Source of the DNA: Lineus longissimus
Lineage: Eukaryota; Nemertea; Pilidiophora; Heteronemertea; Lineidae
Direction of reading: 5' to 3'
Assembly (NCBI RefSeq): GCF_910592395.1
Contig: NC_088311.1
Coordinates: 18,912,501-18,976,500 of the forward strand
Length of the DNA: 64,000 bases
Below, piece by piece: positions 48,301 through 57,200 of this stretch; positions within the stretch are counted from its first letter, which is position 1; each line of letters begins with the position of its first letter. The notes under the pieces are model-generated. The model made no database searches. It worked only from the letters and a program-made list of their open reading frames with translations, and was not told the origin of the DNA. A program made the position numbers and the translations under genes.

Positions 48301-50092
48301 TCAGGTCAGGTGAACGAGGTGGGAACTCTATCGCGTGTCCCAATCACGCAACTCTACCCCCGAATAGCTCCAGCAGCCTGTCACGAAAAAATCCTGGCAC
48401 GATGGGCTGATTATAATCAACCATGGCAATTTCTCTTGGCACTTAATATTGCAAACATCCTGATCAGTTTTCCATTTTTGAAGTTCCGTTTTCGGACTAG
48501 ATGACATCGCAAACTAAATCTGTCATCAATATCTTATCTTATCGTTCAGGTGGCGCTACATACATTCGCTGGGGTCGTACAGTTTGTCCTGCTGATGCAG
48601 AACTTGTGTATGCAGGTAATTATGACAGACATTTACAACTAGAAGTTTTACATGTTCATGTGAACATGCATGTTGGTCATTGATGCTATGTTGGTCCCGT
48701 GTACATGGCTACCCCCAACCCGTGCCTAGTTTTAAAACAAATTTTAGCTGGGTTTCAACGTTGGGGCCAACTTAGATTCCCTACATGCGCTCCATGCAGT
48801 CAACAGAAGCGATACTTTGTCCACAAAACCTTTCAGGAAAAAAGAATTCTGAATTGTGGGCAATGAGTAGCGGCCTCACAGCACAGACCACACTACATGT
48901 ACACATGAACACATGCGCATTTGAGGCTGTTACAGTCGCTGTTAGCTTTTGTAAAAGTTCACAATGTTGTTGTCAAATGAGTCGGCCTCCTCTTGAATCT
49001 TCCCTTTTTCCACCAGGTTATGGAGGGGCTCAGCACTATACCCATGTAGGTGGCTCTGCCGAGTATATCTGTGTATCCGACAAACCAGAATACGCCTCGA
49101 AGACGGCTGCATGGGAAACCGATCAGGCATGGCTGTACGGAATCGAACTCCAAGTATCCGGCACGAACTTCTTTAGCACTGCTAACGCTGATCCGAATGG
49201 GCTCCATGATTCCGATATCCGATGTGCAGTATGCAGGAATAGGGTTCGCTCTAGCATGGTATTTATATAACCTCTTCCAGCGTTGTGGGTAGTGTTGATA
49301 TAAAGACAGAAAATACTAGCAGTAACAGCAAAACGTAAAAGCGTTTACTATTGGTAACTATGTATTAGTAAATGTATCAGGATAAAGGTATATTTTGCAT
49401 ACATAATCATTACCTCTCCGTGTCTACTCACTGCACTGTGTTATTTCAGGCCAGTTTTGATTATACCAAGAGATATGAGCCAGTCACGAAACCACGACCT
49501 TCCGAGCGCAATGCGGTCGCTTTCCTCTGTGCCACAAACTTCCTCAAACATAACATTTTAATGAACGGCCCATGCATGTTTCACCAAGGTTCTCAGGGCG
49601 TGGCGCCAAAATATCACAAGTGACACTTGAAATTGCTCTCAATGTAAATATCCCAAGTCAATCGTCCCCTCCGGCCTTGGCTCATCTTGACCCTCAATGT
49701 ATTGAAATTGCTAAGCTTTACAGACTACGCGCGTCTCATAGGGGCGGAGGTAACTTGGGGGCAATACCGCTGGAAGTTCAGTATGGCCTTGGCTATGAAG
49801 TAAAGCTTTCTCCTTTTTTCTGCTCCTCTTTCAGGTGATGATTCCAGGAACAAAGTCATGCCCAAGTAACTGGCAGAAGGAGTACTGGGGCTACCTGATG
49901 ACGGGACATTACCAACACAAGGCTTCCTACAGCTACGCGTGCGTGGATGACGCACCAGAAGCTGGGGGTGAAAATGGCTCCAGGAATGATAACGGAGGAA
50001 TGATGTACCACGCACAGGGTGCGTGTGGCTCTCTGCCATGCCCTCCGTACGTCCACGGCTTCGAGATGACATGTGTTGTTTGCACAAAATAG
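45339..50092 (+). CDS. array copy 6: membrane-anchored short-chain collagen C4-like protein
   Basis: Exons 45339-45449, 47462-47528, 48550-48615, 49017-49258, 49835-50092; 247 residues from the conserved ATG. Exon 2 reads RVKRSAGSSGQTAA. Exon 4 has TAAWETDQAWL against TAAGETDRAWL in copy 5. Exon 5 differs from copy 5 in ten codons, eight of them replacements. Several of its states (Ser in CPSNW, Ser in KASYSY, Asn in NDNGG, Ala in GACGS) recur in copies 1-4. Homology with the other copies ends abruptly at the stop codon: the 3' UTR-like block is missing, so this is the array's right boundary. Confidence 0.82.
46066..47016. mobile_element. 951-bp TIR element in intron 1 of copy 6
   Basis: Same element, site and length as 36808-37758, differing by a few substitutions; inserted before copies 5 and 6 separated. 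Confidence 0.75.
48092..48425 (-). pseudogene. transposase C-terminal relic in intron 2 of copy 6
   Basis: Identical in protein sequence to the relic at 38827-39160, including the stop upstream of the PPRSPDLTPLDF block. Confidence 0.75.
49477..49543 (-). repeat. tRNA-derived SINE remnant in intron 4 of copy 6
   Basis: Same box-A/box-B-like motifs and position as 40209-40275. Confidence 0.55.
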
Positions 50093-50181
50093 TCCAAGCG
50101 TTCATTGACTATCGGCCTGTTACAAATGTAACTCGAAAGCAGCGCGATAGAGTGAGGACTCAGCTGCATAGTATACTTTCT

Positions 50182-50474
50182 AAAAAAAGAAAGAGTGAAA
50201 TTCGCTCTTAAAGATGTATTAATTAAGTGTTCGATCATTCTGAAAGAGCGGAATGCACATAAGAGTGAAATTTACTAATATTTAAAATATTGTTTACATT
50301 CTGCACACCTGCATGTTCTACATGTACGTTAATCCATGGAGGTACTATCAAACTTCCTTGGTTAATCATTGCAAATATTTATAATCACGGGCCGAAGATA
50401 TCTAATCCAAATTTCGCTCTTCGGTTGTCTCAAAGAGTGATCACTAAATTAGCAAATTTCACTCTTTCTTTTTT
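50182..50474. repeat. MITE-like element with AAAGAAAGAGTGAAATT ends
   Basis: Left AAAAAAGAAAGAGTGAAATT (50182-50201) and right complement AATTTCACTCTTTCTTTTTT (50455-50474) form ~20-bp inverted ends around ~250 bp without coding frame. Confidence 0.5.
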
Positions 50475-50604
50475 ACGGGCCTCCACCTGATGTGCATGGT
50501 TACATGTATATAATACAAGTTTAGTTGATATAAGTAACATGTTCAGTAGTTGTACATGTTGAATAGACTGTGCGCTATGATACATTGATATTGATATGAT
50601 ACCT

Positions 50605-51047
50605 GCGAAAATAAATTTCGGCCATTTTGAAAAGGCCTTACACAGGCAGTGTAACTTTACCATGACATAAAAGTCATGTTTTGAATCAAATCATCACCAA
50701 ATGCATTCAAAATATCATAAACATTAGAAGACATGTGTTCCGTCTAGAGACAGTCTTGAGGACAACTTTTCGTTTAGTTCTAATGTGTAATGCCAGGTGG
50801 CTCCCCTCATCGCTTTTGGGAAAAACCCGCTTTATGCAGAGAATGTGTTGTGACATATTTATGGCGAATAAACGGCCAAAAGCCACGTGAGATCAAATCG
50901 TATCTTCGTCTAATGTTCAACGGAACAACATGGACAACTTCAAGTGCATTGCTTGAATAAGCTTGTCTTTTGTTTCTTTTATGCCATGGTAAAAAAACGT
51001 TGCCTGCGGAAAAGCCTTTTCAAAATGGCCGAAAGTTATTTTCGCAG
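50605..51047. repeat. MITE-like element with ~70-bp inverted ends
   Basis: Left end CCTGCGAAAATAAATTTCGG, then CCATTTTGAAAAGGC; the right end is its complement up to TTTTCGCAGG. The arms match imperfectly over about 70 bp. The inner CATTCAAAATATCATAAAC resembles the repeats in caspase intron 1 (55158-55543). Confidence 0.65.
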
Positions 51048-51074
51048 GTTGTCTATTACAGTTGTATTTCCAGT

Positions 51075-51098
51075 ACAGAGGCTTTAAAAAGCCTCTGT
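51075..51098. other. perfect short palindrome
   Basis: ACAGAGGCTTT-AA-AAAGCCTCTGT, 11-bp arms. Not a histone-type 3' stem-loop; no adjacent gene explains it. Confidence 0.4.
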
Positions 51099-51297
51099 GC
51101 GCATGGATGTCTACCACAAGCTGTTTTCCACACTGTAAGGAGATATAGTTGTGCTGGGGGTATAATTGTACCGCTTTACCTTACATGAAAGAGATAGTAT
51201 CCTGAATGAAGCTAATAATGATCTTTTGTGTCACCTATAGTGCGTCCTTCTGTGGTGATCGACAGCCTGCTGAAGGCTTTGTTGTGAAAAGAACAGG

Positions 51298-52517
51298 CTA
51301 AAGTTTGGCGTCCAGTATTTTCAAAATGTCCGGATCGTTCTTAGCGCCCTCTATGAATTCAGCCAATGTAAGTTTGCCGTCGTTGTTCTTATCCATTTGA
51401 CGGAACATTTTGTCCACTCGCTTTTCTGGTGTCGCTTCATCTTTGGCCATCGCCTGAGCAGTTCCTACCATGCGATATATAGACTGGAATGGAAAGAAGA
51501 TGGTCATTTCCAATGGATCGTCATCATGACCCCGGCCCCCAAGGTTATTGACATCGCCACGCCCTCCCCTGTAGAAGTGTGAATGATGAAATATATAATG
51601 TAAAAGAGTAACCGGCCGGCCTATTTACGAGGGACTGTCGGGAGGAGCAAGGTGTCCCAATCGATGGTCTTTAGTTGAATATGCACAGTGAGGGAACTGA
51701 GATAGTCTGGTTTGACCTAGTGATAAAAGCGTTCCACGTTAAAGCGCGAAAAGTGCCAATGACCTGTGCGATAGCAGGGACACCTTTCGGCGATTTCATG
51801 TAACTGAACCTAGCCCATCTAGCACCTGCCTAAAACTGACCAGTTGGATAGCCCACTAGCGAGACGGGTAGCAACAAATCTAGTACTTAGGATCGCCATT
51901 GTAAACTATTAACTTAATACTATTAACTTAATAAGCACAACTGAATCATTCTGTGATTAAAAATCATTCCCCGGAATCCCCACCCCATGCATTGCGATAA
52001 TGAAGACTGTTTTGATTTCCTTTTCATAATCAACCGCCATGATTTGAAGTGCATATGTATTGTTCGCATTCGCTCAGTTGAAAAAGGTTGAATATATAAA
52101 ACATCATTCGTTCGACATCACTGCACATTTTTTGCTCACCGAAACAATCGCAACCATCTCATCTCTTTCGATATAGCCATTCTGGTCAATGTCATACATA
52201 TTGAAGGCCCACTTCAACTTTTGCTCCAACTTTCCACGCGAGGTGACGCTGAGCGCGCACATGAACTCCCTAAAACTGATAGTTCCATCCCCATCGGTGT
52301 CAAATGCCCGGAAGGCGTGGTCGGCAAATTCCGAGGCGTCGCCGTAGGGGAAGAAGTTGACGTAGACCCGCTTGAAGTCGGCCTTGGTCAGGGCTCCATT
52401 GGGGCAGTCTTTGATGAATCCCTTGTACCAGTTCTGTAGCTCGTCTTCCGTGAACGACGTCTGTTCCATGAGATCCTCGACAAGATCAGACGTCAGCTTT
52501 GACGGCGCCTTCCCCAT
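51298..52517 (-). CDS. neuronal calcium sensor, hippocalcin/visinin-like
   Basis: Two exons on the minus strand: 52517-52140 (126 codons, ATG in MGKAPSK) and 51483-51298 (61 residues plus TAG), joined in phase 0 by donor TCG/GTGAGC and acceptor CATTCCAG/TCT; 187 residues, close to the family's ~190. MG at the N-terminus is the N-myristoylation signal. EF1 is degenerate with the family's CPNG. EF2 ([12 protein letters not shown]), EF3 ([12 protein letters not shown]) and EF4 ([12 protein letters not shown]) have full calcium ligands. The FFPYGDA and [18 protein letters not shown] blocks are typical. Known family role: calcium-myristoyl switch in neurons and photoreceptors. Which subfamily (hippocalcin, neurocalcin, VSNL) is not decided. 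The intron of 656 bp (51484-52139) holds nothing recognisable. Confidence 0.93.
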
Positions 52518-52556
52518 GGTCAGCTAAAGGTAATAATGTAAAAGCATGCATATATC

Positions 52557-52909
52557 GGGTGGCCCAAAATAACTGGCAAGCATTTCCATCGCCCTAAGAC
52601 GCAAAGCACTTGTGCCAAACTTTCTAACACATGTATTGGAAAAACATGAAAAATTAGACCCAGATATCTCGATTCGATTTTGTAGTTTTAGCGCCAGAGA
52701 TATATCTGTGAAGTCGGAAGGAGCCAAAAGAAGAACTGAATAGGAACTACAGCAAAATTACTCCAGACCTTGCTTAACAATGTTGTACTGGACCGAATCG
52801 AAATATCTTTGCCTCATTTGTCTTCTAGAACGATTTTCGCCATCCACTGGTATGAGGTGGTGCATCGGGTGGAGCAGCATAGTCTTCTGGTTTTCTTGGC
52901 CACCCTGTA
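52557..52909. repeat. mariner-type MITE, ~350 bp
   Basis: Inverted ends GGGTGGCCCAAAATAACTGG on the left and the complement of GGGTGGCCAAGAAAACCAGA on the right, next to TA dinucleotides. No coding frame. Confidence 0.55.
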
Positions 52910-53687
52910 TAAACGTAGGACAGCAGAATTCTCTCCTCATTGGTTGATATATTTATGTTTCTTATTACTTTAGGATAGATGCCTGGAAGTGCATTTGATT
53001 TTTCAATATCTCCCAAGTCAAGTTAGAAAGGCAATACGATTACCAAATTTCTAAAATATATATGGGGCCTACTTATATCCAAATGGTTGAACTCTAATCA
53101 ATGGCTTTTTTTAGATTCACGCCATTATACGGGGTGTATCTGTTCGGTCTGCTGCTCGCAACAGATCTAGCGACATAGCAAGAATTGCGGTGGCACACTA
53201 GTCCTAATACAATTTAAAGCACTACAGCACATATAAGTAGTTTACACTAACAGGATTTGCAGAATGATTATAGGCCTACTGTGGGTATCTATACTATTAC
53301 TCTTCGTCAATCAAATACGCACTTGTTTCAAGTTCTGAATATGATTTTTCTTCGTTAAACTTCACAACCGCGAGCTGTCCTTGCTTGTAGTGTATGGCTA
53401 TCACATCACATCCACGAACAAGATATTCAAACACTAGACCAAGTAAACTTCTAAATATTCCGAAACTGCCTCAAATGTCGTGCTCTGTCAGATGGTGTAA
53501 TTTGACATTTCAATGCACAAGTCGTGCACACACTGCACTGAATGTAGCGCGAATTCGCTAGAAATACTTGAGGCATCGCATTTGCATTCGGAACGGGAAT
53601 AAAAGAACCATTCACGCGTATCGGAACTGTCCTCATTATGATGTGAAATCTCATTCATCTACGATCAGTGATATCACGGGTCCGACC

Positions 53688-53768
53688 GAGGAAATCAGGG
53701 GTTAATGTTCGCTGGGCTCCGGAGAAGCGAACATGCCGGAGCAGCGAACATTAACCCCTGATTTCCTC
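53688..53768. repeat. 81-bp hairpin-forming inverted repeat
   Basis: Arms of 26 bp (GAGGAAATCAGGGGTTAATG then TTCGCT and complement) around a 29-base centre that itself contains GCTCCGG/CCGGAGC. A related CCTGAGGAAATCGGGAGTTA sequence is at 56725-56745. Confidence 0.75.
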
Positions 53769-53769
53769 A

Positions 53770-53840
53770 GGATGGTCCGTGGAGATTCGAACCACCCTCC
53801 GGAGTGGCGCGGCCCACCTGATGACCCCAAGCGCCACCAA
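53770..53840 (-). repeat. tRNA-like SINE head or tRNA pseudogene
   Basis: Minus strand: box-A-like TGGCGCTTGGGG and a perfect box-B-type GGTTCGAATCT followed by ACGGACCA. The fold does not give a clean acceptor stem, so a functional tRNA is unlikely. Confidence 0.45.
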
Positions 53841-53924
53841 AGAACCAGAGAATATAATATGGTTCTGTGCCAATGCCTTGGTGGCGCTGGGGGTCATTAG
53901 GTGGGCCGCGCCACTCCGGAGGGT
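53794..53924. repeat. 131-bp inverted repeat made of two opposed SINE heads
   Basis: Left arm ACCCTCCGGAGTGGCGCGGC..GCGCCACCAA and right arm its complement with a few mismatches, ~47 bp each. It appears to be two copies of the same tRNA-like repeat facing each other, 300 bp upstream of the caspase start. Confidence 0.7.
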
Positions 53925-54225
53925 TGTTTAAATCGGCGGCTCGAATTTTCGAAAATACCCGTAAGCAAAGATGACGTAAATTGCCAACATTCGGTGTATT
54001 TTGTATTGAGAGAAAAGTCGCTCGACGGAAAACAAGTAGGGGAATCCCATTTATCGGTTCACTTCCTGGTTCGATTACTGAGAAGAGTACACGCAGTGTA
54101 CAATGAAATGCATGTTGATATTTTCTGTTCAGGAGGGTGCTCTGAACGTACGTATACTTCCTGTGGACTTTCCATAGAGCCGTAGAACGTGAAATACTAT
54201 ACGGGGAGCGAGGAAGTTTGTCACT

Positions 54226-57200
54226 ATGTTTGGCAAGAACAACAAAGTACAGGCGGACGCGGTATCTCCTTCATATGAGAATATCAGAATCCAACTAAAT
54301 GCAATAGCACAAAACTTGGATGAAGATGACATTCAGAATTTGAAATGTCTGTGTCATAACTACATCCCTTATGGAAAACTGACGGAAATAAAATCTGGAC
54401 TAGCTCTCTTAGAGATTTTATGCAATCGGAACCTAGTCGGTGAGGGGAACACGAGGTTTCTGGCGGAATGCCTCGAGGCCACACGGAGGAGCGATTTGCT
54501 GGAGAAGCTTGGGACCAATAGTTGTGAGGTACAGAACTTGACGAGAGACAAGGGGTCTTTGCTTGATCCGTATCGGTAAGTCAGCATAAAGTGTTGTGTT
54601 CCAGGGACATTGTGCTCACATGGGGCAACAAAAGGATGGTGGACTGACTGCAAATTTTAATGGTGACCTTGAAATTAGGTAATGCTCAGTCTTCCTACGA
54701 CTTCGAAAACTAGGCACAATACAGATTGTTTCTTGCACAAGATCAGGATAAATTGATGGCTCATTTCAAGACCATTAACCCTCTCGCATAGTTCCAGCGT
54801 ATCATGATATACACTCAGCTTAAAAAGGGTGCTAGAGAGGTGATATGGTAGGTGACAGGAGCTTGGGGCTTCTAAATTGGAATCCACCGAAGAGGAAATA
54901 TGGCCTTTGGAACCCAAAGCTCAACCCTCGCCTAGCCAAACTAAACACTGATGTATGATTTAAAACTGAGGTAGAAAAATGTAAGTCAAACTAAAAACTG
55001 AGGCATGGTTAAAGACTGGGGTAAAAAATGTAAATCAAACTAAAGACTGATGTATGGTTTAAAACGGAGGTAAAAAAATGTAAGTCAAACTAAAGACTGA
55101 TGTATGGTTTAAAACTGAGGTAAAAAAAATGTAAGTCAAACTGACAATGTGATCGCCTTTTCCAAAAGAAACTGGAAGAAACCATGGAATACATGCAAAT
55201 TGCAATCTTATCAATTGATTATCAAAATCATTCAAAATATCACGAACGTTGGAAAACATGAATGACTTCACGGAGATTGTTTGAACAAGTTTGCATGCTG
55301 TTATATTTTTATACGTCATGGAATGTATTTTCGCAAACCATGTATTGCCTTTTGATCTGATTCAGAATTTCCAAAAGAAGCCTGAATTTACCATGGAATA
55401 CATCACGTAAATTACATCAATTAATTATCAAAATCATTCAAAATATCACGAACTTTAGAAAACATGAATGACTTCACGGAGATTGTTTGAATTAGTTTGC
55501 ATGCTGTTTTTTCTTACGTCATGGAATGTATTTTCACAAACCATCTGCATGGACATGTAGTATAGATGCGATTTAATCCATACTTGATGCAGGCTATTGC
55601 CATTTTATCTGCATTTAGGGTTATGATCATGAAAGTAGCTGCATGCCTGGACGCCACCGAGGTAAACGAATTAGCCTTCTGCTTGTCTGATTATCTGCCA
55701 CGGAAAAGCACGACCTACGATTCGGCTTACTCTCTTCTGTCGGCGTTAGAAAGGAGCGGGGACCTGGGGCGAGACAACTGCGATCTCTTGGAGAAGTACG
55801 TAGAAGCGGTTATCAGCAATCCTACCGCCTTGGGATTGATCAGAAACTATAAAGGTAGGTTGGTTACAGTCTTGACTAAACGATGGAATGATGCACTCCC
55901 GAAATGATACCGAGACAGTCAATTGTTGATACCAAAATCATTTTGTCAACTGATGCGTAGCCCAATGTACATTAATTTCGTTTCGAGCGCCAGGTCATAT
56001 TTTTTCAAATAGCACACACTGAGTTTTCAAGTAGAATATTATCTATTGGGTATTATCTCCGATTTGATACATACAAATATATAGTTTATAGTTCCATCAT
56101 ACGTGATATAGGTCATCGGCCCCTTACAATGATAAATAACGATATCGATATTATAATATACATAAAATATAACTCAGCTTATCTCGATATAACTCTTAAC
56201 TATTTTTAACTGAAATCTTCCACACCATTAGTTGATGATATTGTCTGCTTATGGGGTCGATTATAAGGTGAAACTTAAATAACAGTGCCACAGAGTTAGA
56301 ATATATTTACCAAGTCAAAATATTCAATGCTGGAAAATTAGAATTTTCAACCATATCCGCCAAAGGTCCATCCGCCAAAGGTACTTCTAGTCTTTAAGGC
56401 CCTCCAGGGTAATGCTCATCAGTACCTGGTTGATATGGTCAAGGTAAGGCAACCATTGTCTCATCATAGATTGCGTGGTGTCTCTGAGCTATTGCTTGTG
56501 GTGCCGGTTACGCGCTGCGTAACTTTTGGAGACTGGGCTTTTTGCTCGGCTGCCCCCAAGCTTTGGAACAATCTCCCCAGAGTATTATCTTGGCAGAAAA
56601 CATCGCCCAGTTCAAATCACTCCTTAAGCGTCATCTTTTAGGGAGTGTTTTGCTTTGTAAAGCGCTCAAAAATGCCTTGCATAATCGAGCGCTATATAAA
56701 TCCTCTAATATCATTATTATTATCCTGAGGAAATCGGGAGTTAATAGTCGCTTTTCCGGCCCTGGGCCAATGGTCAATGGTCAATGGCCAATGGTCAATG
56801 ATTGAGGGTCTTGCATATTTACCGCCTACGCTGTATATCATGAACTTTTACTCTTATCTTTGAGAACATAGACGGTTATGAAGGTTACGGTGACAAGCAA
56901 ATCAATTGTCGGTCGGGATAAAATATGTGCTGATATCTGTTTTTCTGCTTTGTAAATATTAAAACGTCACCATGTCCTAAAGTAATATCATTGTTTTTGG
57001 ACCAAAATATGGTACGAAGTATTCGATCTACACACCCTTAGAAATGAAAGTTCTAGATCTTTGGAAAAAGCTTAAATGGTTTTTCGGGCAAAAGAAATAT
57101 GCCCCCGTAGAGGTCACGGTTTTTCAGGGATATGAAAAACTGTTAGAGGTTTTTCACAATCTCAAAAACCATTTGGGGGTTTCCGTTTTACCAAAAACCT

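Larger units (their letters stand above)
50093..51297. other. intergenic sequence right of the array
   Basis: Unrelated to the array units. Holds two small inverted-repeat elements and a short palindrome (separate entries). No gene seen. Confidence 0.6.
52518..54225. other. intergenic region between divergent calcium-sensor and caspase genes
   Basis: About 1.7 kb between the two start codons, which point away from each other. Contains a mariner-type MITE and a block of strong inverted repeats close to the caspase 5' end. No clear TATA box for either gene. Confidence 0.6.

Noticed and set aside
53770-53840. Functional tRNA gene
   Set aside because: Box B is good but the acceptor and anticodon arms do not fold convincingly; the repeat is also found inverted nearby, as for a SINE.
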